DNA from: Paracoccaceae bacterium
Lineage (GTDB): Bacteria; Pseudomonadota; Alphaproteobacteria; Rhodobacterales; Rhodobacteraceae
DNA: 64,000 nucleotides
Reading direction: 5' to 3'
Assembly: GCA_004153385.1 (NCBI GenBank)
Contig: SDAL01000001.1
Span: 2,003,492 to 2,067,491, forward strand
Under the pieces are notes generated by a model. It saw nothing but the letters and a program-made list of their open reading frames with translations. It did not search any database and was not told the origin of the DNA. Shown here piece after piece: positions 9,032 through 18,837 of the stretch; the stretch's first letter is position 1; the number at the start of each line of letters is the position of its first letter. The position numbers and the translations under genes are program-made.

Positions 9032-10408
9032 ATGACAGACCCCCGCCTGCCCAATGATCTGCACGCCACAGTGGAGGCCGACCGCGCCCATGTGTGGCAC
9101 CATATGTTCCAGCATGACGCGCTGAAATCCCGCGATCCACGGATTATCGTTGAAGGCCGCGGCATGTCGGTCTGGGATCAGAACGGACGGGAATATCTGG
9201 ATTCCGTCTCTGGCGGTGTCTGGACCGTCAACGTCGGTTACGGGCGCGAATCCATTGCCAATGCGGTGCGCGACCAGTTGATCAAAATCAACTATTTCGC
9301 AGGCTCCACAGGGTCCATTCCGGGGGCGGCCTTCTCGCAACGACTGACCGAAAAGACACCCGGCCTGACCCGTCTGTACTACGTCAACTCCGGCACAGAG
9401 GCCAACGAGAAGGCGTGGAAGATGGTGCGCCAGATCGCGCATAAACACCACGGCGGCAAAAAATGGAAAATCCTGTATCGCGAGCGCGACTATCATGGCT
9501 CCTCCATCGCGGCCCTTGCCGCCTGTGGCCAGCATCAGCGCGTGGAGCAATACGGTCCCTTCCCTGATGGGTTCGTGGCCGTGCCGCATTGCCTTGAATA
9601 CCGCGCGCAATGGGATGTGGAAAACTACGGCCAGCGTGCGGCAGATGCGATCGAGGAGGTTATCTTGCGCGAAGGCCCCGATACCGTAGGCGCATTGTGT
9701 CTGGAGCCTGTCACCGCGGGTGGCGGTGTGATCACACCCCCCGAAGGCTATTGGGAGCGGGTGCAGGAGATCTGCCGCAAATACGACATCTTGCTGCATA
9801 TAGACGAGGTTGTGTGCGGCATGGGGCGCACCGGCGAATGGTTCGGCTATCAGAACTATGGCATCAAGCCCGATTTCGTGACCTGCGCCAAGGGGGTGGC
9901 CTCTGGCTATGCGGCCATCGCCTGCCTGCTGACAACAGACGATGTGTTCGAGAAATTCCGCACCGACCCTGATGACGAGCTGAGCTATTTCCGCGATATC
10001 TCGACCTTCGGTGGCTGCACCGCAGGGCCTGCGGCGGCGCTTGAGAACATGCGCATCATTGAAGACGAAGGTCTTTTGGCCAACACCAAAGCAATGGGCG
10101 GCTACATGATGGAACGTCTTGAGGCGCTGCAGGAAAAGCACAAGGTGATCGGTGATGTGCGCGGCAAGGGCCTGTTTTGCGGTGCCGAGCTGGTGGCAGA
10201 CCGCACCACAAAGGAGCCGCTGGCAGAAAAACTGGTTCAATCGGTCGTGGCCTCTGCCGACAGCGATGGCGTGCTGATCGGGATGACATCACGCTCGTTC
10301 AGGGGTATGAACAATACGCTGTGCTTCAGCCCCGCACTGATCGTGGACAAAGACAAGATCGACCGGATCATCGATGCTGTGGATCGCGGGCTGGCAAAGC
10401 TGGCCTGA
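9032..10408 (+). CDS. tpa: Taurine-pyruvate aminotransferase
   Basis: A class III PLP aminotransferase of 458 residues with cofactor aspartate D258 (LLHIDEVVCGMGRTG) and Schiff-base lysine K287 (TCAKGV). The conserved blocks (N-terminal HVWHHM, SGGVWTVNVGYGR, ISTFGGCTAGPAA) match what I recall of Tpa from taurine-degrading roseobacters. Tpa converts taurine plus pyruvate to sulfoacetaldehyde plus alanine; the next enzyme would be Xsc, which is not in this window. The start at 9032 has GAAGGA about ten bases upstream; the longer frame would enter the promoter region. A MocR regulator gene is divergent. Other omega-amino acid-pyruvate transaminases are close relatives, so the substrate rests on motif resemblance and context. 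Confidence 0.8.
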   Translation: MTDPRLPNDLHATVEADRAHVWHHMFQHDALKSRDPRIIVEGRGMSVWDQNGREYLDSVSGGVWTVNVGYGRESIANAVRDQLIKINYFAGSTGSIPGAAFSQRLTEKTPGLTRLYYVNSGTEANEKAWKMVRQIAHKHHGGKKWKILYRERDYHGSSIAALAACGQHQRVEQYGPFPDGFVAVPHCLEYRAQWDVENYGQRAADAIEEVILREGPDTVGALCLEPVTAGGGVITPPEGYWERVQEICRKYDILLHIDEVVCGMGRTGEWFGYQNYGIKPDFVTCAKGVASGYAAIACLLTTDDVFEKFRTDPDDELSYFRDISTFGGCTAGPAAALENMRIIEDEGLLANTKAMGGYMMERLEALQEKHKVIGDVRGKGLFCGAELVADRTTKEPLAEKLVQSVVASADSDGVLIGMTSRSFRGMNNTLCFSPALIVDKDKIDRIIDAVDRGLAKLA

Positions 10409-10434
10409 GCCCCTGCGGCACCGCGACGCATCTA

Positions 10435-10493
10435 GGCCGCCAGACAAATGGCGGCCTGCCCCGCCCGCGCGCGCGTCCCGCCTGCGCGGGCGG
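10435..10493 (+). other. Two strong G+C hairpins after tpa
   Basis: Two perfect inverted repeats follow each other: GGCCGCCA with a 6-base loop (10435-10456), and CCGCCCGCGC/GCGCGGGCGG with a 13-base loop (10461-10493). They lie between tpa and the LysE gene. Neither is followed by a T-run, so they may stabilise the tpa mRNA 3' end or act as a weak terminator rather than a standard intrinsic one. Confidence 0.55.
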
Positions 10494-10523
10494 CCAAGAC
10501 CTGAAAGCAGTTGAAAACGCCCC

Positions 10524-11165
10524 ATGCCCTTGTCCGACATCATGACATTTTGCTTTGTGGCATCGCTTCTGGTGATGTCTCCCGGCCCGAACGGCATGTT
10601 GATTGCCAAAACAGTGCCGGCATCGGGACGCCGCGCGGGGTTTGCCACCGTGTTGGGGTTCGTGGGCGCGTTCTATTTGCACGGGGCGCTGTCGGTGCTG
10701 GGAATTTCGGTCTTGCTGATGCACTCCGCCATCGCCTTTGGCGTGGTGAAATATCTGGGCGTGGCCTATCTGACGTGGATCGGGGTGAAATCCCTGATCA
10801 GCGCATGGCGTCCGGCCGCCCAAACGGCACGATCGCCCAAGAAACCACCGCGCCTGCACAGTCCGCGCCGCGCTTGCCTTGAGGGGTTTGTGACAAACGC
10901 GCTGAATCCGAAAGTGTCGATGTTCTATCTGGCAGCCTTTCCCCAGTTTTTGCCCGAAAGCGACGCCGGATGGGCCGCGCCTGTCCTTTTGGTGGTGTTG
11001 CATTCGGCCATCAATGCGGTGTGGTTTGGAGGCATGGTCTTGATGGTCTCTACCCTGTCTGACGCGGTCCGCGCGCCACGTGTCCAGCGCGCATTGCGCG
11101 GGTTTACAGGGATGGTGTTTATAGGGTTCGGCCTGAAACTCGCCACCCTGCGCGCCACGCCTTAA
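10524..11165 (+). CDS. LysE/RhtB-family amino acid exporter
   Basis: A 213-residue membrane protein with the LysE fold: about six hydrophobic helices, the early family motif SPGPNGMLI (about residues 20-28) and the later [21 protein letters not shown] block (about 117-137). Members pump amino acids or their derivatives out of the cell using the proton gradient. It is 115 bases downstream of tpa, separated by strong hairpins, so it may or may not share a transcript. The substrate cannot be told. No clear ribosome binding site precedes the ATG at 10524, but the start fits family length. Confidence 0.8.
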   Translation: MPLSDIMTFCFVASLLVMSPGPNGMLIAKTVPASGRRAGFATVLGFVGAFYLHGALSVLGISVLLMHSAIAFGVVKYLGVAYLTWIGVKSLISAWRPAAQTARSPKKPPRLHSPRRACLEGFVTNALNPKVSMFYLAAFPQFLPESDAGWAAPVLLVVLHSAINAVWFGGMVLMVSTLSDAVRAPRVQRALRGFTGMVFIGFGLKLATLRATP

Positions 11166-11238
11166 AACCATATATCGCTCTGGCAATGCGCGCGGCCCCG
11201 CGTTAAACCCTGCGCAAACCCATCTGAAAGGCGGATAT

Positions 11239-12951
11239 ATGGCACGTCACCTCATCACCTCCGCGATTCCCTATATCAATGGTATCAAGCACCTTGGGAA
11301 CCTCGTAGGCTCGCAGCTTCCAGCGGATCTTTTTGCCCGCTACCAGCGCGCGCGTGGCAATGAGGTCATGTTCATCTGCGCAACCGACGAACATGGCACG
11401 CCCGCAGAGCTTGCAGCCCAGAAAGCCGGCAAGCCGGTCGCGGAGTATTGCGCTGAAATGCACGATGTTCAGGCGCGCATTGCGCAGGGCTTCAGATTGA
11501 GCTTTGACCATTTCGGTCGCTCGTCCAGCCCGCAAAACCGTGATCTGACCCAGCAGTTTGCCAAGGTTCTGGCCGAAAACGGCCTGATCCGCGAGGTCAG
11601 CGAAACCCAGATGTATTCCAAGGCGGATGGCCGGTTCCTGCCAGACCGCTATATCGAGGGCACCTGCCCCAACTGCGGCTTTGAAGACGCCCGCGGCGAC
11701 CAGTGCGACAATTGCACAAAACAGCTTGATCCGGTCGACCTGATCAACCCGCGCTCGGTCATTTCCGGCTCCACCGATCTGGAAATGCGCGAGACCAAAC
11801 ATCTGTTCTTGTGCCAGTCCCAGTTGAAAGACGTGATCGCGGAATGGATCGATTCCAAATCCGACTGGCCCGTTTTAACGACATCCATCGCGAAAAAATG
11901 GCTGAATGACGGAGACGGGCTACAAGACCGCGGCATCACGCGCGATCTAAGCTGGGGTGTGCCCGCACAGTTCGATGGCGCCCCGTGGGACGGGATGGAA
12001 GGCAAGGTCTTCTATGTCTGGTTCGACGCGCCGATCGAATATATCGCAGGCACTCAGGAATGGGCAGACAGCACCGGCGGAGACTGGGCACGCTGGTGGC
12101 GCACCGATGCCGGCGCGCAAGACGTGACCTATACCCAGTTCATGGGCAAGGACAACGTGCCGTTCCATACGCTCGGATTTCCGGCGACGATCCTTGGCTC
12201 CAAACAGCCGTGGAAGGTCGTGGATTATATCAAGTCGTTCAACTACCTGAATTATGATGGCGGCCAGTTCTCGACATCGCGCGGGCGCGGTGTGTTCATG
12301 GATCAGGCGCTTGAGCTGTTGCCTTCCGATTACTGGCGTTGGTGGCTGCTAAGCCACGCACCGGAATCGTCGGATGCGGAATTCACATGGGATAATTTCC
12401 AGGTTTCGACCAACAAGGATCTGGCTGATGTGCTGGGCAATTTCGTCTCGCGGATCACCAAGTTCACCCGTTCCAAATTTGGCGAGGCCCTGCCCGAAGG
12501 CGGCACATGGGGCGCGGCCGAAGAGGCGCTGATTGCCGATCTGAACACCCGCGTGCGCGAATACGAGCGCCTGATGGAGGCCAAAGAAGTGCGCAAGGCG
12601 GCGATGGCGCTGCGTGGCATCTGGGTGGCGGGCAACGAATACCTGCAATCATGCGCGCCGTGGACGGTGTTCAAAACCGATCCCGAACAGGCAGGTGCGA
12701 TTGCGCGCCTCGCGCTGAACCTTGTGCGGATCTATGCGATCCTGTCGGCGCCGTTTATCCCCGATGCGGCGAAAACCATGCTCGACGCGATGCAGACCAG
12801 CGATGACAGCTGGCCCGGCGAAATCGGCGCGGCGCTTGAAGGTCTGCCCGCAGGCCACGCCTTCATTACCCCCGAGGTCCTGTTTCGCAAGATCACCGAT
12901 GAGGAGCGCGACGCGTGGCAAATGCGCTTTGCAGGCACCCGCGCCGAATAA
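11239..12951 (+). CDS. metG: Methionyl-tRNA synthetase
   Basis: A 570-residue class I aminoacyl-tRNA synthetase that charges tRNA-Met with methionine. The HIGH-type motif is HLGN at residues 18-21, the zinc knuckle is [17 protein letters not shown] (about 143-159), and the KMSKS-type loop is FSTSRG (about 343-348). The C-terminal part is the anticodon-binding helical domain; there is no extra EMAP-like C-terminal domain. AAAGG lies just before the start and a strong terminator follows at 12985-13010, so it is probably a single-gene unit. This is a core housekeeping gene and supports a chromosomal location. Confidence 0.97.
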   Translation: MARHLITSAIPYINGIKHLGNLVGSQLPADLFARYQRARGNEVMFICATDEHGTPAELAAQKAGKPVAEYCAEMHDVQARIAQGFRLSFDHFGRSSSPQNRDLTQQFAKVLAENGLIREVSETQMYSKADGRFLPDRYIEGTCPNCGFEDARGDQCDNCTKQLDPVDLINPRSVISGSTDLEMRETKHLFLCQSQLKDVIAEWIDSKSDWPVLTTSIAKKWLNDGDGLQDRGITRDLSWGVPAQFDGAPWDGMEGKVFYVWFDAPIEYIAGTQEWADSTGGDWARWWRTDAGAQDVTYTQFMGKDNVPFHTLGFPATILGSKQPWKVVDYIKSFNYLNYDGGQFSTSRGRGVFMDQALELLPSDYWRWWLLSHAPESSDAEFTWDNFQVSTNKDLADVLGNFVSRITKFTRSKFGEALPEGGTWGAAEEALIADLNTRVREYERLMEAKEVRKAAMALRGIWVAGNEYLQSCAPWTVFKTDPEQAGAIARLALNLVRIYAILSAPFIPDAAKTMLDAMQTSDDSWPGEIGAALEGLPAGHAFITPEVLFRKITDEERDAWQMRFAGTRAE

Positions 12952-12984
12952 GCGACATCACTCAAAGACATCACTCACAGATCG

Positions 12985-13010
12985 AAAAGGGGCCGACAGG
13001 GCCCCTTTTT
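12985..13010 (+). terminator. Rho-independent terminator of metG
   Basis: A perfect 10-base-pair stem (AAAAGGGGCC pairing with GGCCCCTTTT, loop GACAG) ends in a T-run 34 bases after the metG stop codon. The A-rich 5' side could also let it serve the leftward LysR gene from the other strand. Confidence 0.9.
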
Positions 13011-13052
13011 CACACGTCTCGCAAGGGGGGAGGCCGATGTGAACGGCCCGCC

Positions 13053-13952
13053 TCAGGCAAGCTCTTGCTCTGCCCCGCAGATGTTTCGCAAGGTTTTCGC
13101 AAAAAAGCGCGCGGGTGCATTGGCCCGTTCTGCATCGTGAAACACCAGATCGAGTGACACACGTGATCGGTTCATGGCCCCTATATGCAGTGCCACAAGG
13201 GTTCCGGCCTTCAGATCTTCGGCAATCAACTGCTCCGGCAACCAGCCGAAACACGCCCCACTGCGCACCGAGGCCACCGCGCTTTCCAGCGAGGCCACCG
13301 CCCACACCTTGCCTGTTCGCAAACTGGGATCGCGGTCGGCGGAACGCAGATTACGCACAGCCACCCGCAAATGGCGCGCGGCATGGGCCTGCGTCATCGG
13401 GCCTGCGTCATTGGCCAGAGGGTGATCGCGATGGGCCACCTGCACAAAAGACAGATCGCAAAGACGCTCGCCGGCAATTGCGCTGCATTCCGTCAGCGAG
13501 ATCGCCAGATCATAGGGCCGGCTTCCATCTGCACGCAGCTCCTCGCGCACCGTTTCTTGCAGATCGATCATCACCCCGGGATAGGCGCCAGACAGCTGCT
13601 TGAGCGCTTTCGCCATCCACACTTTGGGAAACAGCGTATCCACCAGCAAACGGACCTGCAGCGGCCCTGCGCCGGCATTGGCGCGGGCATCCGTTTCGAT
13701 CGATACAAGCCCGTCGATCAGCGGTGATACCTCGGCCAGAAGCTGTCGGCCATGCCCGTTCAGCACCGCCCGCCGCCCCTGCATCTCCATAATCGGAAAT
13801 CCCAGCGTTTCTTGCAACTTTGCCACCGAGTAGCTGATCGCGGACTGGCTGCGTTTAAGGCTTTGTGCGGCGTCCGCAAAACTGCCGCAATCCACGACAC
13901 GCCGCAAAATCGCCCAGTGCTCCAAATTGGAAATCGGAATGCTTGATGGCAT
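13053..13952 (-). CDS. LysR-family transcriptional regulator
   Basis: A 299-residue LTTR. The N-terminal winged helix spans about residues 8-66 (ILRRVVDCGSFADAAQSLKRSQSAIS) and is followed by the linker helix and a periplasmic-binding-protein-like effector domain. The start at 13952 is favoured over the upstream one because AAAGGTG lies six bases before it. It is convergent with metG, and its upstream gap of 122 bases faces the 3' end of the MATE gene, so neither neighbour is an obvious target. The ligand is unknown. Confidence 0.85.
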   Translation of the reverse strand: MPSSIPISNLEHWAILRRVVDCGSFADAAQSLKRSQSAISYSVAKLQETLGFPIMEMQGRRAVLNGHGRQLLAEVSPLIDGLVSIETDARANAGAGPLQVRLLVDTLFPKVWMAKALKQLSGAYPGVMIDLQETVREELRADGSRPYDLAISLTECSAIAGERLCDLSFVQVAHRDHPLANDAGPMTQAHAARHLRVAVRNLRSADRDPSLRTGKVWAVASLESAVASVRSGACFGWLPEQLIAEDLKAGTLVALHIGAMNRSRVSLDLVFHDAERANAPARFFAKTLRNICGAEQELA

Positions 13953-14074
13953 ATTACACCTTTTATTAACCGCCAATCTGCGGACCTAGAGCCACAGCGC
14001 CTGTAACGGCACAGGGCGGACGACAGCGGGTCATAGGCGGGTCTGTCGCCCGGGGCCCTCCGCGCGCCGGTTGA

Positions 14075-15553
14075 TTACGCGCGCGATTGCGCCTGTGTCA
14101 GCGCGCCTGCCGCCGGGTCGGGATGATGATCGCAAGGCGTGGCTTGCGGCGCATGCGTCTGGCTTGTGACCACAGTCATCGTGGCCGCACTGCGCCAGTT
14201 GCCGAACCGGTGATACAGCATCGCGCAGATCATCGTTGTGATGAAGGCCACCGGAAAGCTCCACCAGATTGCATCCGTACCCAGACGGGGCTGCATCAGA
14301 TACACAAAGCCCAGCCGCACCGGATACAGCGAGACCGCCAGAATGATCAGTGGCCAGACCACCTGCCCGCTTGCACGCACCGTGCCAAACAGCACCTGCG
14401 TCACACCGAAAGCGAGAAACCCCCATGTCGCGACCAGCAGGATATGGGTGCCGATCTGCATCGCAGGCCCGTCGCCCTCCAGAAAAATCGCAAGCGCATA
14501 ACGGTCCAGCAGCAACAGCGCGACGATCAGCCCGCCGGTCAGCACCAGATTGAACACGATCCCGACCCGGGTGATCCGGCGCACGCGGTCCATGCGCCCC
14601 GCCCCGATGTTTTGCGCAGCCATCGCCGACACCGCAGCCCCCAGCGCCATGGCCGGCATCTGCACATAGGTCCAGATCTGTTGGGTGGCCCCGTATGCGG
14701 CAGTGGTATCCACACCTTCGCGGTTGATCAGTCGCAGCACGGTCAGGGCCGCCGTTGTCACCACCACCATCTGCAAACCGATGGGCAGCCCTTTTTTGAC
14801 AACCATCCGCAAGATCGCCATATCGGGGCGCAAATAGCCCAGCTCTGCCCCGCGCAACCGCAGCGGCAGATCACGCAGATAGATATAAGTGACCATCGCG
14901 ATCAACGAGACATAATTGGCAATACCAAGCGCCAGAGCCGACCCCCCGATCCCCAGAGCGGGCGCAGGCCCCAGCCCCAGTATCAGCACAGGATTCAACA
15001 CAGCCCCCAACGTGACCGCCAGCACCATGAAATACAGCGGCGTCACAGAATCGCCCGAACCGCGCAGGGTCATCATCAGCATCGTCTGCATCAAGATACC
15101 GGGCATCGCCACAAAGGTCAGTTGCAAATAGACACGGGCCAGATCCTCGATCTCGGTCGCGGTGCTGAGAAGCGAAAGCAGATGCGGGGCCAGAAAAAAG
15201 CCGCCACCTGCGACCACGGTGACGAGCGGCAGAAAGCTGCCCACTGCGGTGCCAACGATGCGGCGGGCGTTGTCCATGTTGTTGCGCCCGATGGCCTGCC
15301 CGATCAGTATCGTGGCCGCCATACCGAAGCCGAACACGAAGCTGGTCAGCAGGAACATGATCAGGTTGCCATTGGTGGTGGCCGCCAGCGCGGCCTCGCC
15401 CAGCAGGTTTCCGACCCACGCGCTGTCGATCGACCCACTGGCCGATTGCAGGATCGACGATCCCAGTGTGGGCAGGGCAAAGACCCAAAGCTGCCACGGG
15501 ATCGACCCGCTGACCAGACGGTTCTCGGACCCGCTAAGTTTGCTGTTTGCCAT
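14075..15553 (-). CDS. MATE-family multidrug/cation efflux transporter
   Basis: A 492-residue integral membrane protein with about twelve hydrophobic helices in two similar halves, as in the NorM/DinF family. Typical MATE signatures are seen: PTLGSSILQSASGSIDSAWVG near residue 30, a QAIG element in helix 3 and a second-half AAQNIGAG element. It would export cationic drugs or metabolites in exchange for protons or sodium. An AGGAA site precedes the ATG. It lies 134 bases beyond the last gene of the thiamine operon on the same strand; whether it is read through from that operon is uncertain. Confidence 0.88.
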   Translation of the reverse strand: MANSKLSGSENRLVSGSIPWQLWVFALPTLGSSILQSASGSIDSAWVGNLLGEAALAATTNGNLIMFLLTSFVFGFGMAATILIGQAIGRNNMDNARRIVGTAVGSFLPLVTVVAGGGFFLAPHLLSLLSTATEIEDLARVYLQLTFVAMPGILMQTMLMMTLRGSGDSVTPLYFMVLAVTLGAVLNPVLILGLGPAPALGIGGSALALGIANYVSLIAMVTYIYLRDLPLRLRGAELGYLRPDMAILRMVVKKGLPIGLQMVVVTTAALTVLRLINREGVDTTAAYGATQQIWTYVQMPAMALGAAVSAMAAQNIGAGRMDRVRRITRVGIVFNLVLTGGLIVALLLLDRYALAIFLEGDGPAMQIGTHILLVATWGFLAFGVTQVLFGTVRASGQVVWPLIILAVSLYPVRLGFVYLMQPRLGTDAIWWSFPVAFITTMICAMLYHRFGNWRSAATMTVVTSQTHAPQATPCDHHPDPAAGALTQAQSRA

Positions 15554-15687
15554 GTTTTTTCCTGAAACTTACCCGCGCAATGTGACAGGCTAAGGCGCGT
15601 TGGGCAATTGACCAGTTCCAAGAGATGATAATTTCGAAAAAACTGCCTGTCCGGCCATCGGCGGGTAATGTTTCAGCACAAGTGCTA

Positions 15688-16443
15688 TCAGGCGTCGGGC
15701 CCCACAGAACGGGTGCGCCGCGCCAGAAACCAGTCCGCTCCGCGATCCACGCCCCTGTGCAACAGCAGCGTAAGAACCGCCAGCACGATCAGGGCCGCGA
15801 ACATCAGATCCGCTTTGCCCCGCCCGTTGGCCAGAAGCATCAGATAGCCCAGACCTTTGGAGGCCCCCACCCATTCGCCGATGATTGCCCCGATGGGCGC
15901 GTAGACGGCGGCAAGTTTCAGCCCGGAGAGAAATCCGGGCAAGGCGGCTGGGATGCGCAAGGTGAACATGACCTGCCACCTGCGCGCGCCCATCACATGG
16001 GCCTGCGCAAGCCAAGGCGCGGGCACCCGCATCAAGGCATCAAAGAAAGAGGACGTGACAGGGAAATAGATAATCAAAAGCGCCATCGCGATTTTCGACC
16101 CCATCCCGTAGCCGAACCACAATGTGAAAATCGGTGCCAGCGCAAAGACCGGCACCGCTTGCGAAAACACCAGCAAGGGCCGCACAGCGTTGCGCGCCGC
16201 CACAGAGAACGCCAGCCCCACCGCCGTGATCCAGCCCAAGGCCGCCCCGAGCAGCAGCCCGATCACAACCTCCGACATGGTGATAAGCGCATTTTCAGCC
16301 AAAATCACACGCGCATGCCACAGCGCTCCGGCCACGCGCAGGGGGCTGGGCAAAATGAAACTTGGCATCTGCAGGATCCAGATCGCGCCCTGCCATAAAC
16401 CAAGCCCTAAAAACAGTGGCACAACGATGCGAAGATATCTCAT
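15688..16443 (-). CDS. thiX: ABC transporter permease for thiamine-pyrimidine precursor
   Basis: A 251-residue inner-membrane permease with about six hydrophobic helices and the binding-protein-dependent permease EAA loop (WLAQAHVMGARRWQVMFTLRIPAALPG region, about residues 143-165). It belongs to the SsuC/TauC/ThiX group. It is the last gene of the thiamine operon and overlaps thiZ by ATGA. With ThiY and ThiZ it should import formylaminopyrimidine, a thiamine breakdown product, for conversion to HMP by the neighbouring TenA. The substrate assignment rests on context. Confidence 0.88.
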   Translation of the reverse strand: MRYLRIVVPLFLGLGLWQGAIWILQMPSFILPSPLRVAGALWHARVILAENALITMSEVVIGLLLGAALGWITAVGLAFSVAARNAVRPLLVFSQAVPVFALAPIFTLWFGYGMGSKIAMALLIIYFPVTSSFFDALMRVPAPWLAQAHVMGARRWQVMFTLRIPAALPGFLSGLKLAAVYAPIGAIIGEWVGASKGLGYLMLLANGRGKADLMFAALIVLAVLTLLLHRGVDRGADWFLARRTRSVGPDA

Positions 16444-17207
16444 GTCAGGTCCAGTAGCATACGGGTCAATCGTCCGGTGGTGGCCAATGTCTGTGGCGCA
16501 TCTGGCGCGCGGGGGGTGGGCGCATCTGGTGGGGCGGCCTCAATCATCCCGCCGCGTGTCAGCACCACAATCCGGTGGCCCAAGCGGGCCGCCTCTGCCG
16601 GATCATGGGTCACCTGCAACACAGTGCGCCCCGCAAGTGACTGCGCCGCCAGATCCTGCATCCGCGCCCGCGTTGCCACATCCAGCGCCGAAAACGGCTC
16701 GTCGAGCAGCACAACAGGCCGGTCCTCGAACAGCACCCGCGCCAAGGCCACCCGCTGGCGTTGGCCGCCAGACAGATCCGCCGGCTTGCGATGGTCCAAC
16801 CCCTCCAGCCCGACCTGCGCGATCAGGGCAGCGGCACGTGCCCTCCCGGCCTTACCGGTGCGCTGGCCACGCAGCCGCGCGCCCAGCATGATATTTTGAG
16901 ACACCGTCAGCCACGGCAACAGCATATCGGACTGTGCCATCAGGGCGATGCGGCCATGCAGCGGGCGCCCGTCATCTGCCCGCGCCGCCCCGTCATGGGT
17001 CAGGGGGGCCTGCGCGTCCGTGCCTGCCCGAGCCTGCCCGGCAATGCCAGCCAGACACTGCAGCACTGTGGATTTCCCCACGCCCGACGGCCCGAGAAGA
17101 CAACACCATTGCCCCGCTGGCACCGCGACATCCAGCGGGCCGAACAGGACATTTGTCCCGAAACGGACCGTGCCGGAAAACACCAGACCCGGCGGCGCAA
17201 GGGTCAT
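16440..17207 (-). CDS. thiZ: ABC transporter ATP-binding subunit, pyrimidine import
   Basis: A 255-residue ATPase with Walker A GPSGVGKS at residues 39-46, the signature LSGGQRQRVALARVL, Walker B VVLLDEPFSALD, and the H-loop VLQVTHDPAEAARLG. The start at 17207 overlaps the tenA stop by ATGA; longer frames would run into tenA. It energises the ThiXYZ importer at the inner face of the membrane. A glycine- and alanine-rich insert (GIAGQARAGTDAQAP) lies between Walker A and the Q-loop, which is slightly unusual. Confidence 0.9.
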   Translation of the reverse strand: MTLAPPGLVFSGTVRFGTNVLFGPLDVAVPAGQWCCLLGPSGVGKSTVLQCLAGIAGQARAGTDAQAPLTHDGAARADDGRPLHGRIALMAQSDMLLPWLTVSQNIMLGARLRGQRTGKAGRARAAALIAQVGLEGLDHRKPADLSGGQRQRVALARVLFEDRPVVLLDEPFSALDVATRARMQDLAAQSLAGRTVLQVTHDPAEAARLGHRIVVLTRGGMIEAAPPDAPTPRAPDAPQTLATTGRLTRMLLDLT

Positions 17208-17875
17208 GGTTGCAAACCCATGGCCCAGAAATCGACCTCCAGCTGGCTGGCCTGACGGAAAATCCGGCACAATCCCGGCCAGCGCGGGCTGGACTGCGGA
17301 TCGGGCCCGAGACGGCGCAGGATGGCCGCGTCGATCATTGCGCCCACCTCGTGGCAGATGTCTTGGTATTGCGCCCCGCCATAGGTTTCGATCCATGCCA
17401 GATACTGCGGCGCGTGCGACTGCGCCAACAAACGCGCCCCGATCTCACCATAGCCCCAGACACAGGGCGCAAGCGCCGCCATCAAATCCAGAAAATCCCC
17501 CGCATGGCCGGTGGCCAGAACATAGCGGGTATAGGCCATGGTGGCGCTGCGTTCCTCGGTGGCAAACAGCGCCTGCTGATCGATACCGTGGCTGGCACAG
17601 ACATCCACATGCAAGATCATCTCTGCATTGACCAACCCCTCCACCGTGGCGGAGCAGGCGCGCATTTCCTCCAGCGTGTCGGCCTTGGTCACGCCCAAGG
17701 CCCATGCTTTGGCGTAATGCATCAGATAGACGTAATCCTGCCGCAGGTAATGCAGGAAACACGCATCGGGCAATGTGCCATTTTGCACCCCCTCGACAAA
17801 GCGATGATGGGTATACTCTTTCCACACAGGGCCTGCGGCCGCGCGCCAGAGCGGATGGGTGGTGCCGTAAATCAT
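17204..17875 (-). CDS. tenA: Aminopyrimidine aminohydrolase (thiaminase II)
   Basis: A 223-residue TenA-family protein. The active-site cysteine is C138 in the conserved block LAPCVWGYGEIG, and the N-terminal RFVEGVQNGTLP and YLRQDYVYL elements are typical. TenA hydrolyses 4-amino-5-aminomethyl-2-methylpyrimidine, from salvaged thiamine, to HMP. It sits between thiY and thiZ with ATGA overlaps on both sides, which ties import of the pyrimidine directly to its recycling. Confidence 0.93.
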   Translation of the reverse strand: MIYGTTHPLWRAAAGPVWKEYTHHRFVEGVQNGTLPDACFLHYLRQDYVYLMHYAKAWALGVTKADTLEEMRACSATVEGLVNAEMILHVDVCASHGIDQQALFATEERSATMAYTRYVLATGHAGDFLDLMAALAPCVWGYGEIGARLLAQSHAPQYLAWIETYGGAQYQDICHEVGAMIDAAILRRLGPDPQSSPRWPGLCRIFRQASQLEVDFWAMGLQP

Positions 17876-18837
17876 TGCGCGCCCTCCACCACGACCGCCA
17901 GATCGGACACATCGCGGGTGGCCTCGATCAGCCCTGCCTTTTGCAAGAACGCATCAAACCGCGCATAGCGGGCGGTATCCAGCGCGGCGGGCCGCAACGC
18001 GAAGCGCGCGACCGTATCGGCCCATGCCATATGGTTAAGCTCGTCGTCCAGCTCTGGCGAGGTCGCACGGAAAACATCCCAGCTGTCTTCGGGATGATTG
18101 ACGATATATTGCGTCGCGCGCTCGGTCGCCGCCAGAAACCGCGTCACTTTATCGGGATCCATCGTATCGGGATTGGCGACATAAATCAGTTCGTCATAGG
18201 CAGGCACGCCGTGTTCCTCGATATAAAAACACCGCCCCGGCACATCCTCAAGCTTCATCTGGTTCAGTTCGAAATTGCGATAGGCCCCGATGGTTGCATC
18301 GACCTGCCCCGACATCAGCGCAGGCGAGAGCGACCAGTTCACGCCGACCAGTTCGACATCACCCATGGTCATATCCGCGCTGGCCAGAATGGCAGACAGC
18401 AGGGCCTCTTCGGTGCCCGCGACCGAATAGCCGATCTTTTTGCCACGCAGATCGGCAATGGACTGGACCGGCCCGTCCTTTAGCACCAAAAGACAGTTGA
18501 GCGGGGTTGCGATCAATGTCCCCACCCGTTTCAGCGGCATCCCTTCGGCCACCTGCAAATGCAACTGCGGCTGGTAGGAAACCGCCAGATCCGCCTTGCC
18601 AGCCGCAGCCATTTTCGGCGGATCGGCGGGATCTGCGGGCGGGACAATGTTCACATCCAGCCCCACATCGTCGAAATACCCCAGTTCATCGGCCACGATG
18701 ACGGGGCCGTGGTCGGGGTTTATGAACCAGTCAAGAACCAGCGTCATTTTGTCATTGGCCGGTTTTGTGCGCTCTGGCGCATCGGCGAAAACGGGTGTGG
18801 CCGCCATCATAAAGGCAAGGCACAGGGCATGTTTCAT
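17872..18837 (-). CDS. thiY: Periplasmic thiamine-pyrimidine-binding protein (NMT1/THI5-like)
   Basis: A 321-residue solute-binding protein. A signal peptide (MKHALCLAFMMAATPVFA, cut after VFA) is followed by the NMT1/THI5-like fold with the opening LVLDWFINPDHGP (about residues 34-46). The start at 18837 overlaps the thiF stop by ATGA; the longer frame has no ribosome binding site. In the periplasm it would capture formylaminopyrimidine and deliver it to ThiX-ThiZ. The cysteine-rich motif of eukaryotic THI5 synthases is absent, so this is a binding protein, not an HMP synthase. Confidence 0.9.
   Translation of the reverse strand: MKHALCLAFMMAATPVFADAPERTKPANDKMTLVLDWFINPDHGPVIVADELGYFDDVGLDVNIVPPADPADPPKMAAAGKADLAVSYQPQLHLQVAEGMPLKRVGTLIATPLNCLLVLKDGPVQSIADLRGKKIGYSVAGTEEALLSAILASADMTMGDVELVGVNWSLSPALMSGQVDATIGAYRNFELNQMKLEDVPGRCFYIEEHGVPAYDELIYVANPDTMDPDKVTRFLAATERATQYIVNHPEDSWDVFRATSPELDDELNHMAWADTVARFALRPAALDTARYARFDAFLQKAGLIEATRDVSDLAVVVEGAQ

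Noticed and set aside
14087-15565. A 492-codon open frame antisense to the MATE gene
   Set aside because: Its composition (rich in Arg, Gln, His, Pro) is that of an antisense shadow in G+C-rich DNA, and the MATE protein on the other strand has clear family motifs.
15600-15687. A terminator after thiX
   Set aside because: A T6 run exists on the minus strand but the stem before it is only three base pairs.
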